Source: Bacteroidales bacterium
GTDB taxonomy: Bacteria; Bacteroidota; Bacteroidia; Bacteroidales; Lentimicrobiaceae
DNA length: 64,000 bases
Direction of reading: 5' to 3'
Assembly: GCA_022837485.1 (NCBI GenBank)
Contig: JALHHH010000012.1
Location: forward strand, 13,325 to 77,324
The position numbers and the translations under genes are program-made. The notes beneath the pieces were generated by a model that did no database searches, was not told the DNA's origin, and worked only from the letters and a program-made list of their open reading frames with translations. Positions 1 through 9,388 of the stretch are shown piece by piece. Numbering within the stretch: the first letter of the stretch is position 1; the number at the start of each line of letters is the position of its first letter.

Positions 1-1
1 C

Positions 2-949
2 GGAGGTGCGAAACTCCGTAATGCCCTTGCCACACTCAGCACCTGGGATCCCTACCTGCAGATAAGCGGTACGGCTCAAACCCACGATACTCTTTTGCCG
101 GATGAAACCTGGCTTGCAACCTATATGGTGGCATTAAGCCATGAAACACCGCTCAATCACATGGTTCAGGCAAACCTGAACGTAACCGGCGACAACCAGT
201 TCAACTATCTGAAGACCATTCCGCTGTTGACCGGTATCATTGTCGAAGATTTTGAACTGGGCAATTTCAGTTCCTATGAATGGCAAACCGGAGGCAATGC
301 CGCATGGGTAATTATGGACGGCCATTCCTGGGAAGGCAACCATAGTGCCAAATCGGGAGTAATAACCGACAACCAGACTTCGAACCTCTGGATAGATTGG
401 GATGTAGCTTTTGCCGACAGCATAAGCTTCTGGTTTAAGGTAAGTTCAGAAGCAAATTACGATTATCTGCGTTTCCTGAGCAACGGAGTTGAACTGGGCA
501 AATGGGCCGGACAGGTTGACTGGAGGAAGGCGGGCTTTCTGCTGCCTGCAGGGCCTACCACTCTCTCGTGGAGGTATACAAAAGATTACAGCGTATCAAA
601 CGGGGATGACTGTGCGTACCTTGATTACATAATTTTCCCTGCATACGCCATTGCTACTGCCAATTCAGGACAGTTCGACCTGTTCAGCAATTTCACGGTA
701 TACCCCAATCCTACTGCAGGGGAGATAAACCTGAGCTGGACCCTTAGGCGTCCGTCAGCCGTTCAGGTGCTCATTACCGACGAGATGGGCCGAATACTTT
801 ATCTGCACGACATGCCCGGAATCCTTCCGGCAGGTGCGCATCACTTCAGGCCTGCAGGGATGGAAGGCAGCAGGGGCACATGGATGGTTATGCTCCGAAC
901 CGCAGAAGGTACTCTGGTAAAAAAGCTGATCAGAACCGGGAACAGATAA
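2..949 (+). CDS. T9SS-exported multidomain protein, C-terminal part (5' end outside window)
   Basis: The reading frame is open from base 2, so the gene starts before the window and any catalytic domain lies outside it. The first ~75 codons resemble an Ig-like module of the kind that follows peptidase domains in Bacteroidota C25/S8 exoproteins. Next comes a region opening with 'VEDFELGNF' that resembles the MAM/jellyroll-like adhesive domain of such proteins, ending around 'YLDYIIFP'. The last ~80 residues contain 'FTVYPNPTAG' and end 'KKLIRTGNR', which is a type A T9SS sorting domain, so the protein is probably exported across the outer membrane. The enzymatic role cannot be read from this fragment; a peptidase is only a guess from the architecture. 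Confidence 0.8.
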   Translation, partial: GGAKLRNALATLSTWDPYLQISGTAQTHDTLLPDETWLATYMVALSHETPLNHMVQANLNVTGDNQFNYLKTIPLLTGIIVEDFELGNFSSYEWQTGGNAAWVIMDGHSWEGNHSAKSGVITDNQTSNLWIDWDVAFADSISFWFKVSSEANYDYLRFLSNGVELGKWAGQVDWRKAGFLLPAGPTTLSWRYTKDYSVSNGDDCAYLDYIIFPAYAIATANSGQFDLFSNFTVYPNPTAGEINLSWTLRRPSAVQVLITDEMGRILYLHDMPGILPAGAHHFRPAGMEGSRGTWMVMLRTAEGTLVKKLIRTGNR

Positions 950-1006
950 ACCGGCTGCAAACCAAAGTCCGGTGAAACCATAGCACCGCGCAGTAAATAA
1001 AATGTT

Positions 1007-1014
1007 TAATTTTG
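1007..1014 (+). promoter_or_regulatory. -7 promoter element TAATTTTG
   Basis: This matches the Bacteroidota -7 consensus TAnnTTTG and lies about 80 bases before the AlgX-like start at 1095. No clear -33 TTG is visible, so support is moderate. Confidence 0.4.
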
Positions 1015-1094
1015 TCTCTGCATGGCGGCATCTATCTTTTATGCCGGTCTGTTAACCAGCCGGTATATGCAGCCTTACTGAAAATTATTCTCGC

Positions 1095-2585
1095 ATGGGG
1101 AAAAATCCCGAAAGCCTTGACCGGCATGTAAAGCAATTCGTCTTTTTCGTGCTGATGGCACTAATGGTCATGCCCGCCATTCAGGCTCGTTTCAGTCTGT
1201 TGCCAGAGAAACCGCTGAACGGTGCTTTTCAGGATGCAGGCAAGCCCTCATTTCAGGAGTTTACCCGCAGAAGCTGGCTTAACGGTAGTTTTCAGGAAGA
1301 GTTCAACAACCGGCTTGAACATCATATCGGTTTTCGAAATCCGCTGGTAAGAATCAACAACCAGCTTGATTTCAGCTTATTCAACAAGTCGAATGCTGAA
1401 GGCGTAATTGTAGGGGAAGATCTGGAACTGTTTGAAGAAGACTATCTGAAAGAGGCAACGGGTATCTATTATGCAGGCGACAGCGTCTGGATCAGGAAGG
1501 CCGCGCAGCTGAAAGCCGTTCAGGACACCCTGCAGTCGATGGGCAAGCATCTGGCAGTAATATTAGAGCCGGGAAAAGCAGAAATCTATCCTGAAAAATG
1601 GCCGAGGAAATATCATAACCCCGAACCCGGCATCAGCAATTACGAAACCATGCTTAGGCAATTTCAGCAAGAAGGGGTGAATATACTTGATCTGAATGCA
1701 TATTTCCGTTCCATATGCAGCAACGATCCGTATCCCTTGTTCCCGCAATGCGGAACACACTGGAGTTACTACGGAGCAGCACTGGCTGCCGACACCACCA
1801 TGGCCTACCTGAGCAGGCTCACAGGCAAATCCTTCCCAAAACCGGTAATCACCCGCCTGAGACCAGGCGACACCATTCGTCACCCCGATTACGACATCGG
1901 CCTGGCCATGAATCTGATTTTTCCCGTCCGCCAGCCGGCGACAGCCTGGTTCGACCTGAAATTTGAGCAGCAAGCGCCCTCCGGCACCAGTGTTCTTATT
2001 GTTGGCGATAGTTTCTATTTCAACTGGCTGAATGATAATATTCCTGCCCGCACCTTCGGCAGTTGCGATTTCTGGTATTACAACAAAAACATAACCCGTT
2101 GCGACTACACGGAAGGTGGCAGGGTACAGGATCTTGAATTCAGGCAGGAAGTGATAAAGCGGGATATTATCCTGATTATGATAACCGGAAGGTTTCATCA
2201 TGCTTTTGCCTGGAATTTTGATGAAGAGCTCTATAATCTGTTCTTCCCGGGATATGTGGATCCTGTGTGGAAATTTTCAAACGACATCCGTATCTATGAA
2301 GACGGCTTCAGGCGAATGGTAAAGGAAAGTACGGAATCGGGCATAAGTTTGCCGGACCGTATAAATCAGGAAGCGGAATATCTTTTCTATCAGGATTACA
2401 AGGCCCATCCGGAAAAATATACCGAACGCCGCGATCTGATCCGTCTGTACGAATTGGGAATCAGGGGCACCCCCGAATGGATGGAAAAAATACGCGAAAA
2501 AGCAAAAATAAACGGCATTACGGTTGAAGAACAACTCCGGCAGGATGCAGAATGGCTTTACAATGAAAAATACGGCAAGAGCTAA
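1095..2585 (+). CDS. AlgX/AlgJ-like SGNH-family protein
   Basis: A 496-residue protein with an N-terminal membrane anchor or signal (about residues 14-32, 'FVFFVLMALMVMPAIQA') followed by an SGNH-like fold of the alginate O-acetyltransferase AlgJ/AlgX type. Visible landmarks are 'GTHWSYYG' with His222 and 'VGDSFYFNW' with Asp305-Ser306. Proteins of this family act in the periplasm on exopolysaccharide O-acetylation, usually beside an MBOAT membrane acyltransferase. No MBOAT gene lies in the window. The Asp two residues before the family His (D-x-H) is Gly220 here, so activity may differ or the Asp may be supplied elsewhere. The last ~100 residues are charged and helical, and unassigned. The family assignment is fairly secure; the substrate is unknown. 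Confidence 0.75.
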   Translation: MGKNPESLDRHVKQFVFFVLMALMVMPAIQARFSLLPEKPLNGAFQDAGKPSFQEFTRRSWLNGSFQEEFNNRLEHHIGFRNPLVRINNQLDFSLFNKSNAEGVIVGEDLELFEEDYLKEATGIYYAGDSVWIRKAAQLKAVQDTLQSMGKHLAVILEPGKAEIYPEKWPRKYHNPEPGISNYETMLRQFQQEGVNILDLNAYFRSICSNDPYPLFPQCGTHWSYYGAALAADTTMAYLSRLTGKSFPKPVITRLRPGDTIRHPDYDIGLAMNLIFPVRQPATAWFDLKFEQQAPSGTSVLIVGDSFYFNWLNDNIPARTFGSCDFWYYNKNITRCDYTEGGRVQDLEFRQEVIKRDIILIMITGRFHHAFAWNFDEELYNLFFPGYVDPVWKFSNDIRIYEDGFRRMVKESTESGISLPDRINQEAEYLFYQDYKAHPEKYTERRDLIRLYELGIRGTPEWMEKIREKAKINGITVEEQLRQDAEWLYNEKYGKS

Positions 2586-2708
2586 AAATGCATTATGAAC
2601 CGCAGTTTTTAAGGCCGGCGAAAAGAGTATTTTCAGATACCGGTTTAATTCATTTTAACATTATGTCTGAATATTTGTTAATCAGGCATTAAGGCAACAA
2701 ATTATTAC

Positions 2709-4667
2709 ATGAGAACGTTTACTGTATTTCTGCTGATCCTTATAGTGCATACCGGTATTATGGCACAGGTTACGGAACCTGTGCGCGAATACGGTCAGCT
2801 TCTTGTTCAGCTGAAGAACGCTAACGACCAGCAGCTTATACCTCTGATCGAAACCGATTTCAGCCAAACCGGCCTGAAGGCTGAAAAGAAATTGTCGCCC
2901 CGGATGAACATCTGGCTGCTCAGTTTTGATGAAAATAAAATCGATGCTGACCGCCTTCTTTTGGAAGTCAGGAACCACCCGGCTGTCGGTCTGGCTCAGT
3001 TTAACCATATTGTCACCCAACGGGAAGTAATTCCGGACGACCCCTCCTTCTCAACCTTGTGGGCACTGAAAAATACCGGGCAGATGAGCGGAACCCCGGG
3101 AGCCGATATAAAGGCTACGTTTGCCTGGGATATCACAACATCGGGAGAAACGATTGCCGGCGATACCATTGTCATCGCCATGGTAGACGGAGGCATCGAT
3201 CTCGGGCACTCCGATCTCAAGCTTTGGAAAAACAGACTTGAAATCCCGTTTAACGGGATTGACGATGACGGAAACGGCTACATCGACGATTATAACGGCT
3301 GGAATGCATACAACAACAATGCCTATATAACGCAAAACGACCATGGCACTCATGTGGCAGGCATTGCATCGGCAAAAGGAAACAACAGCCTGGGCGTAAC
3401 AGGTGTGGCATACAACACCTACCTGATGCCCGTATCGGGTTCGGGATCCAACGAAGCAGTTGCGGTGATTTCGTACGATTACATCTATACCATGCGTAAG
3501 ATCTACAACGAAAGCAGCGGGGAAGCCGGAGCATTTGTGGTTGTCACCAACTCCTCTTTCGGAATCGACGGGGGAAATCCGGTCAACTATCCGCTCTGGA
3601 GTGCCATATATGATTCTCTCGGATCGGTGGGCATACTGAATGTGGCATCCACAGCCAACAGGGCATGGGATGTAGACGTATACGGAGATATCCCGACCTC
3701 AATGACCAATGAATCCATTGTAGCCGTTACCAACAGCACCAATACGGACGGGCTGAACTCGCAGGCTGCATGGGGAGCAACAAGCATCGACCTGGCAGCT
3801 CCCGGCACCAATATTAATTCGACCCGACTGGGCAATACTTACGGTTATAAAAGCGGCACCTCCATGTCGTCGCCTCACGTATCGGGGTCCATCGCCCTGA
3901 TGTATGCGGCTGCTGACGCAGTAACACTGGATTTGTACCGCAACGATCCCGTTCTTGTTTCGCAGAAGTTCAAGCGCTACCTGATTGCTTCGGTCGATAC
4001 CATCCCGGTACTGGTAGGCAGCACCGTAAGCGGTGGCCGGCTAAACCTGCAACGCGCACTGGAGATGGTTCAGAACCCACCGGCGATCCTCTCGGATCCT
4101 CCGGTAATAAATCTGCTCACGGCTCCTGAAACAATCACCACCCTTGGATTGCAGCTCACATCTGAAAATACCGGCAACAATCCCTTCAACGTATCCATAC
4201 CCGACAGCGCCGAATGGCTCAGCATAGATACCACCTCCGGAATAATGAGAGGCAACAATCCGGAAACCATTACCGTTACCCTTAATCCAAACGGACTGGC
4301 CGACGACACCTATCTGTCGACCATCCGGGTAACCGATTATTTCCTGAATGTGCTTGACATCCCCGTTGAAATGAAGGTCAGGGTGGGAGTCAACACCAGC
4401 CGCATCAGGGTGGATAGTGAAGTTTTGCGCGTTTATCCGAATCCCTCAAGGCAATTGGTAAATGTGCAGTTCTCGCTGCAGACGGCTTCCCCGGTGGCAA
4501 TACAGATTATTGAACCGGGTGGGCGAGTAGCCGGAAATGTGGTAAACGGAACCTTTGGAGCCGGAACGCATACGGTGTCGTATAATAACAGACTGAAACC
4601 CGGTTTCTACCTGGTTAGGCTTACAACCCCCGATTTCACCGGGGTGGCGAAGCTGGCTGTTGAATAG
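2709..4667 (+). CDS. Subtilisin-like S8 serine peptidase with T9SS sorting domain
   Basis: A 652-residue exported protease. Residues 1-20 are a signal peptide ending 'GIMAQ'. A pro-region-like segment follows to about residue 110, then the S8 catalytic domain with a complete triad: Asp160 in 'MVDGGID', His212 in 'NDHGTHVAG' and Ser385 in 'GTSMSSPHVSG'. After about residue 450 comes a beta-sandwich module. The last ~80 residues, with 'LRVYPNPSRQ', form a type A T9SS sorting domain. The enzyme is expected to be secreted or surface-attached and to degrade protein. It stands alone: the upstream gene ends about 120 bases earlier and the downstream gene is convergent. The family and export route are clear; the protein target is not. 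Confidence 0.93.
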   Translation: MRTFTVFLLILIVHTGIMAQVTEPVREYGQLLVQLKNANDQQLIPLIETDFSQTGLKAEKKLSPRMNIWLLSFDENKIDADRLLLEVRNHPAVGLAQFNHIVTQREVIPDDPSFSTLWALKNTGQMSGTPGADIKATFAWDITTSGETIAGDTIVIAMVDGGIDLGHSDLKLWKNRLEIPFNGIDDDGNGYIDDYNGWNAYNNNAYITQNDHGTHVAGIASAKGNNSLGVTGVAYNTYLMPVSGSGSNEAVAVISYDYIYTMRKIYNESSGEAGAFVVVTNSSFGIDGGNPVNYPLWSAIYDSLGSVGILNVASTANRAWDVDVYGDIPTSMTNESIVAVTNSTNTDGLNSQAAWGATSIDLAAPGTNINSTRLGNTYGYKSGTSMSSPHVSGSIALMYAAADAVTLDLYRNDPVLVSQKFKRYLIASVDTIPVLVGSTVSGGRLNLQRALEMVQNPPAILSDPPVINLLTAPETITTLGLQLTSENTGNNPFNVSIPDSAEWLSIDTTSGIMRGNNPETITVTLNPNGLADDTYLSTIRVTDYFLNVLDIPVEMKVRVGVNTSRIRVDSEVLRVYPNPSRQLVNVQFSLQTASPVAIQIIEPGGRVAGNVVNGTFGAGTHTVSYNNRLKPGFYLVRLTTPDFTGVAKLAVE

Positions 4668-4687
4668 CTGCTATATAAGCGTTTTCA

Positions 4688-6103
4688 CTATTTCCCTTTT
4701 ACCAGGATTTTCGGTTCCATCATATCGAGGATGGCATATTTTACACCTTCCCGGCCCAGACCTGAATCCTTTATTCCGCCGTAAGGCATATGGTCGACGC
4801 GAAAGGTCGGAACGTCGTTTATAACAACACCCCCAACATCCAGGCCTGCAAATGCCCGGTCCATTTCGCGGATATCGTTGGTAAATACCCCGGCCTGCAG
4901 GCCAAACCGGGTTGAATTTATCAGGTCCAGTGCTTCTTCAAAATCGTTGAACGGATCGATGGTAACTACCGGGCCGAACACCTCATCGCTGCACACACGC
5001 ATCGAATTACCTGTACTGGTCAGTATGGTGGGAGAATAAAATGTGCCTTCGCGTTTTCCTCCGTACAGCAGGCGGGCGCCCATGGTTAGGGCTTCGTCAA
5101 CCCACTGTTCCACCCGTTTGGCGTTGTCTTCGTCTATCATGCTGCTGAATTCGGTTTCCGGAAGAGCCGGATCGCCGGTCAACAGTTTTGAAGCCATCCC
5201 GGCAAGGCGCTCCGAAAACTCGCTGAAGATGCTTTGATGTACGAAGATGCGTTGGGTATGAATGCATACCTGTCCGGAGTATGAAAAAGCCCCGGTAAGG
5301 CATCGCCGGAGGGCAGTTTCCGTTTCTGCGCTCCGGCTTACGATAACGCCTGCATTTCCCCCCAGCTCAAGTACAACCTTTTTTTTGCCGGCCTCAGCTT
5401 TCATCTTCCAGCCGACATCGGGCGATCCGGTAAACGAGAGCAATGCAAGCCGCGGATCGGTAACCAGCATATTGCCGGTGGTACGATTCATGGGAAGTAT
5501 GGAAACGGCTCCTGTGGGAAGTCCCGATTCAGCAAGTATGGATGCAAGTTTCAGCGCAGTAAGAGGGGTATTCGAGGATGGCTTCAGGATTATAGGACAA
5601 CCGGCTGCAATCGCCGGAGCAAGTTTATGTACTGCAAGGTTGAGGGGGAAGTTAAATGGGGCGATTCCACCGACGATACCGGCGGGAAACCAGCGCACGA
5701 TCCCCTCCCTGCCCTCTCCGGCAGACGTCCAGTCAAGGCTCATGTATTCGGAAGGCAGTCGTTTGGACTCCTCGGCAGCAATTGTAAAGGTCTGAACCGA
5801 GCGGTCGACCTCTCCCAGGGCATAACGCATTGGTTTCCCCGATTCTGCTGTTATAATCCGGGCAAATTCCGAACGTTGTCCGAGCAAACGGTTCCGGATA
5901 AACATGAGAGACTCATACCGTTTCCAGGAAGGCCATCCGGCAAGCTGTTTTCGTACCGCAGCAGCTGCCGACACAGCCTGTTCGTACTCTTCTTTGCCGG
6001 CCAGCCAGGTGGTACCGGCAATGCTTCCGGTGTAAGGGTTTATTACATCAAGCAAATTATCTGTGTCAACAAAATTTCCTGCGACGTATATTTTAAGTTC
6101 CAT
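4688..6103 (-). CDS. NAD(P)-dependent aldehyde dehydrogenase
   Basis: A 471-residue member of the aldehyde dehydrogenase superfamily, which oxidises an aldehyde to its acid (or acyl phosphate analogue) in the cytoplasm. The general-base Glu246 ('LELGGNAG') and catalytic Cys280 ('SGQVCIHTQR') are both present, and length is normal. The ATG at 6103 is preferred over an upstream in-frame start at 6169, because the family N-terminus begins at 'MELKIYVAGNF' and the 22 upstream residues are not family-like. It resembles the lactaldehyde/non-phosphorylating glyceraldehyde-3-phosphate dehydrogenase-like branches, but the substrate cannot be fixed from sequence alone. It is transcribed alone, convergent with the subtilase and divergent from the EamA gene. 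Confidence 0.9.
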   Translation of the reverse strand: MELKIYVAGNFVDTDNLLDVINPYTGSIAGTTWLAGKEEYEQAVSAAAAVRKQLAGWPSWKRYESLMFIRNRLLGQRSEFARIITAESGKPMRYALGEVDRSVQTFTIAAEESKRLPSEYMSLDWTSAGEGREGIVRWFPAGIVGGIAPFNFPLNLAVHKLAPAIAAGCPIILKPSSNTPLTALKLASILAESGLPTGAVSILPMNRTTGNMLVTDPRLALLSFTGSPDVGWKMKAEAGKKKVVLELGGNAGVIVSRSAETETALRRCLTGAFSYSGQVCIHTQRIFVHQSIFSEFSERLAGMASKLLTGDPALPETEFSSMIDEDNAKRVEQWVDEALTMGARLLYGGKREGTFYSPTILTSTGNSMRVCSDEVFGPVVTIDPFNDFEEALDLINSTRFGLQAGVFTNDIREMDRAFAGLDVGGVVINDVPTFRVDHMPYGGIKDSGLGREGVKYAILDMMEPKILVKGK

Positions 6104-6218
6104 AATGTCTGTTTTATCTGCTAAAATAAGAATACTTAAGCTCTGAAACCAGAACGAAACTGTAAACACCAGATGGAAATAAATACGGGCTAAAAATAAT
6201 TCCGGTTTTACTTAGCTT

Positions 6219-6226
6219 TACCTTTG
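6219..6226 (+). promoter_or_regulatory. -7 promoter element TACCTTTG
   Basis: A perfect TAnnTTTG match. It places transcription start near 6232, after the GTG at 6228, and therefore argues for the ATG at 6255 as the start of the EamA gene. Confidence 0.6.
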
Positions 6227-6254
6227 CGTGCTAAAAAAATTAAAGAAACGTAAA

Positions 6255-7190
6255 ATGGATAAATCCAAGCCTGTGTGGACATGGCTGGTATTCCTGATGC
6301 TCGCCCTGGTGTGGGGGAGTTCGTTTATACTGATGAAACGTGGACTTGAGGTTTTCAGTCCGGGAGAGCTTGGTGCGCTCAGAGTAGTGATTACGTGGCT
6401 GTTTCTGATTCCATTTGCCGTAAAGCATCTGAAAACCAGTTTTCGTATACACTGGAAAGCGTTGTTTGCTGCCGGACTGATCGGAAGTCTAATACCGGCA
6501 TTTCTTTTCGCGGCGGCACAGAAGGGGATCGACAGTTCCCTTGCGGGGATTCTCAACTCCCTTACCCCATTGTTTACGCTGCTGATAGGTATGTTATTCT
6601 TTAAAACGCATCCCCGCTGGTACAACATTGCCGGTGTATTTACAGGGCTTGGCGGGGCAGTCGGGCTGGTCAGCGTAAGCGGTTCCGGCAATTTTACCCT
6701 AAACATCGGATTTTCTGCGTTAATAGTGATAGCCACGGTGTTGTATGCTATAAACGTGAATCTTATCAAGGCTTTTCTGAGCGATGTAAATCCGGTAGCG
6801 ATTACGGCGCTGTCGTTTTTTACTATAGGCCCTATGGCTGCTGTATATCTTTTTGCGGCAACGCCCTTTGTGAATACCATGACCTATGTTCCGGGTGCCG
6901 CCGAAGGCTTCGGCTATATCGCCATACTGGCTGTAGTTGGCACCGGTATAGCACTGATGCTTTACAACAGACTGATACTGGCCAGCAGTGCCGTATTTGC
7001 ATCATCGGTAACCTATTTTATACCGGTAGTGGCACTAATGTGGGGAATTCTCGACGGAGAGCGTTTCAAACCTGGCTTTTTGATGTGGGTGCTGATGGTC
7101 ATTGCCGGAGTGTTAATGGTAAATACAAGCAGCCTTGACCGTTGGAAAAAACTCAGGCAAAGGGCAGAGAGGGTAAATTTTTTGCGTTAA
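6255..7190 (+). CDS. EamA-family (DMT) transporter
   Basis: A 311-residue inner-membrane protein with about ten hydrophobic segments arranged as two EamA repeats. The first begins 'WLVFLMLALVWGSSFILMKRGL', the usual opening of the drug/metabolite transporter superfamily, and the second lies around residues 150-290. Members export or import small metabolites such as amino acids or nucleosides; the substrate is not predictable. A longer GTG start at 6228 would overlap the promoter element at 6219-6226, so 6255 is chosen. The gene is followed by a separate promoter for rplU. Confidence 0.88.
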   Translation: MDKSKPVWTWLVFLMLALVWGSSFILMKRGLEVFSPGELGALRVVITWLFLIPFAVKHLKTSFRIHWKALFAAGLIGSLIPAFLFAAAQKGIDSSLAGILNSLTPLFTLLIGMLFFKTHPRWYNIAGVFTGLGGAVGLVSVSGSGNFTLNIGFSALIVIATVLYAINVNLIKAFLSDVNPVAITALSFFTIGPMAAVYLFAATPFVNTMTYVPGAAEGFGYIAILAVVGTGIALMLYNRLILASSAVFASSVTYFIPVVALMWGILDGERFKPGFLMWVLMVIAGVLMVNTSSLDRWKKLRQRAERVNFLR

Positions 7191-7194
7191 AACA

Positions 7195-7224
7195 TTTGGA
7201 ATTAGAAAATTATTCCTATTTTTG
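7195..7224 (+). promoter_or_regulatory. Promoter of rplU-rpmA
   Basis: TTTG at 7195-7198, an 18-base spacer and TATTTTTG at 7217-7224 fit the Bacteroidota -33/-7 pattern. The ATG of rplU follows at 7270. This is the best-formed promoter in the window. Confidence 0.75.
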
Positions 7225-7269
7225 CACCCCCATTAACAGGGGAAACAGTTAATCATAAAAAACACTGCA

Positions 7270-7581
7270 ATGTACGCAATCGTAGAAATCGCCGGCCAGC
7301 AGCACAAAGTTGCAAAAGACCAGGTGATCTTCGTGCACCGTCTTGAAGGTGAAGAAGGCTCAACCGTTGAGTTGAACAACGTAATGTTGGTCGACAACGA
7401 CGGAGCTGTCACCATCGGACAGCCGACGGTCCCGGGCGCTGTCGTTACGGCCAAAATCCTGTCGCATTTACGTGGCGATAAGGTTATCGTCTTCAAAAAG
7501 AAGAGGAGAAAAGGATATCAGAAGTCAAACGGCCACAGGCAATACCTTACCAGGCTTCAAATCGATGCCATCAGCGCTTAA
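7270..7581 (+). CDS. rplU: 50S ribosomal protein L21
   Basis: A 103-residue protein of standard length with the L21 opening 'MYAIVEIAGQQHKV' and the basic C-terminal stretch 'FKKKRRKGYQKSNGHRQ' that contacts 23S rRNA. It is a structural component of the large ribosomal subunit. It is followed 44 bases later by rpmA, the conserved rplU-rpmA operon order. Confidence 0.98.
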   Translation: MYAIVEIAGQQHKVAKDQVIFVHRLEGEEGSTVELNNVMLVDNDGAVTIGQPTVPGAVVTAKILSHLRGDKVIVFKKKRRKGYQKSNGHRQYLTRLQIDAISA

Positions 7582-7625
7582 GCGCGGGATGCAAATCATT
7601 GTTCAACCGATAAAAACGAAAAGAA

Positions 7626-7892
7626 ATGGCTCATAAAAAAGGTGCCGGTAGTTCGAATAACGGTAGGGAATCTCACAGCAAACGCCTTGGTGTTAAAATT
7701 TATGGCGGGCAGGCTGCACAGGCCGGCAATATCATTATCCGTCAGCGCGGTACGGTTCACAACCCCGGCCTTAATGTTGGCATGGGTAAAGACCACACCC
7801 TGTTTGCTCTCGTAGATGGTATCGTTGAGTTCCGTCGCAGGAAAAACGATAAATCATACGTTTCCGTACTTCCCATCGAAACCGCCGAATAA
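7626..7892 (+). CDS. rpmA: 50S ribosomal protein L27
   Basis: An 88-residue protein beginning 'MAHKKGAGSSNNGRES' and containing 'IIRQRGTVHNPG', both diagnostic for L27, whose N-terminal arm reaches the peptidyl transferase centre. No N-terminal extension of the type cleaved in Firmicutes is present. It forms an operon with rplU and is followed by a strong hairpin terminator. Confidence 0.98.
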   Translation: MAHKKGAGSSNNGRESHSKRLGVKIYGGQAAQAGNIIIRQRGTVHNPGLNVGMGKDHTLFALVDGIVEFRRRKNDKSYVSVLPIETAE

Positions 7893-7927
7893 TATTCCAT
7901 AACTGGTCTCACCGGCTTACAACATTT

Positions 7928-7959
7928 ACTCCCGTCTGCTTCAGGCGGGAGTTTTTTTA
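7928..7959 (+). terminator. Rho-independent terminator after rpmA
   Basis: An 11-bp stem (arms 7928-7938 and 7942-7952, one G-T pair) with a CTT loop is followed by seven T. It sits 35 bases after the rpmA stop and closes the ribosomal protein operon. Confidence 0.9.
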
Positions 7960-8006
7960 TCCCTGCGTTTCCTCAGCCATCCCGCACACCCTGTGAAGGA
8001 TTTGCA

Positions 8007-8014
8007 TACATTTG
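8007..8014 (+). promoter_or_regulatory. -7 promoter element TACATTTG
   Basis: A perfect TAnnTTTG match that overlaps the possible TTG start at 8012. Transcription from it would begin near 8020, favouring the later TTG start at 8039 for the flippase. Confidence 0.5.
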
Positions 8015-8038
8015 CATCCACCCTTAACAAGTTCTCTA

Positions 8039-9352
8039 TTGGCAACCCGCTCCTATCTCGAGGATATATCCAGCGTATTGGGCAGCAATGTATTCACACT
8101 GTTCGCCAACCTTGGACTGGTGGTATTGCTCACCCGTTTGCTTGGAACCGAAGGGTACGGGCTCTATACCGCCCTGCTGGTTATCCCAACCCTGGTTGTC
8201 AGCTTCTTCCAGATGGGTATTCGCCCGACTACAGTCTTTTTGCTGGGGTCATCCAAAGAAAATGAACACGAAATCGTTTCAGCCATGCTGACGGTGCTTG
8301 TGTTTACATCAGCTCTTGGTATCCTCTTCAGCTTTGGCGCTTACCTGCTGACAGGAACCCGGGGATATACGCCTATGCTGATCGGTATGGCACTGCTTAC
8401 CATCCCTATGCGCCTCACTACCATTTATACCGGAGGTGTCTTCCTGGGAAAGGAAGAAATCCCGCTGGCCAATCGCATGAACTGGCTAACCGGTATTCTT
8501 ACGCTTGCCATCGCGGGATTGCTGGTTTTTGTACTTGGGCTTGCACTCTTCGGTGCCGTGCTTTCACTGCTTCTGGGCAATGCCATCGTAGCGCTTAATG
8601 CCTTCTTCCTGCTGAAAAAGCGGTTCCGCATCCGGATAAGCCTGCATAATAAGCTGATTCTCCGCATGCTTGGCAAGGGAGTATTCTACGCCCTTTCGTT
8701 TCTTACCATCCAACTGAATTACCGCATCGATGTGGTACTCCTGAAAGTGCTTTCCACTCCCTCCGAAATCGGTATTTATTCGCTTGGCGTTTCTGTGGCA
8801 GAGTTGCTCTGGCAGATTCCGCTGGCAGTGGGCGTTGTGGTAATGAGCCGTACAGCCAATTCAACCGACCAGCAGGCCATCAACCAAAGTACTGCCCGTC
8901 TTCTCAGGATATCGCTGGTAATCGGACTTGCTCTTTCTGCCGGAATCGTGCTGCTTTCGCCCTGGGTTGTACCTTTAGTATTCGGATCGGGCTACCTGCC
9001 CAGCGTGCGGGTGATGCAAGCCATAATGCCGGGCATCCTGATGATTATTGTTTTCCGGATTCTGAGCGGACAACTTGCCGGAGCCGGGCGGCCCGATGCA
9101 GCTCTGAAAGCCTTTGCCCCTGCCCTGCTCCTCAATGTAGCACTGAACTACCTCTGGATTCCCCAATACGGCGCCAACGGAGCCGTGGTGGCCACCAATG
9201 TAAGCTACACCCTGGCTTCTGTTATTTATCTGTTTGTCTTCTCACGAATCAGCAGAATGCCGCTTAAGGAACTCTTCCGCTTCCGGAAAGAGGACTGGAA
9301 CTTCGTTCAGCGTTTGCTGGATGCAGGGAAACAACGCCTGAAGGACAAATAG
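8039..9352 (+). CDS. Polysaccharide/oligosaccharide flippase (MOP superfamily)
   Basis: A ~437-residue polytopic membrane protein with about 12-14 hydrophobic segments. The N-terminus 'VLGSNVFTLFANLGLVVLLTRLLGTEGYGLY' (in part) is typical of Wzx/PST-type lipid-linked oligosaccharide flippases, which move undecaprenyl-linked glycans across the inner membrane. No ATG is available at the 5' end: a TTG at 8012 lies inside the promoter element, so the TTG at 8039 is used, and the exact start remains uncertain. The neighbours are not glycosyltransferases, so the glycan it serves cannot be told from context. Confidence 0.85.
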   Translation: MATRSYLEDISSVLGSNVFTLFANLGLVVLLTRLLGTEGYGLYTALLVIPTLVVSFFQMGIRPTTVFLLGSSKENEHEIVSAMLTVLVFTSALGILFSFGAYLLTGTRGYTPMLIGMALLTIPMRLTTIYTGGVFLGKEEIPLANRMNWLTGILTLAIAGLLVFVLGLALFGAVLSLLLGNAIVALNAFFLLKKRFRIRISLHNKLILRMLGKGVFYALSFLTIQLNYRIDVVLLKVLSTPSEIGIYSLGVSVAELLWQIPLAVGVVVMSRTANSTDQQAINQSTARLLRISLVIGLALSAGIVLLSPWVVPLVFGSGYLPSVRVMQAIMPGILMIIVFRILSGQLAGAGRPDAALKAFAPALLLNVALNYLWIPQYGANGAVVATNVSYTLASVIYLFVFSRISRMPLKELFRFRKEDWNFVQRLLDAGKQRLKDK

Positions 9353-9365
9353 CCGGACTGTCCCC

Positions 9366-9388
9366 CGCTGTTATTAACAGCGTTATTA
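9366..9388. terminator. Possible shared terminator between convergent genes
   Basis: A 7-bp inverted repeat (9366-9372 with 9376-9382, ATT loop) followed by TTATTATT lies in the 33-base gap between the flippase and the convergent GH92 gene. The stem is short, so support is moderate. Confidence 0.4.
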
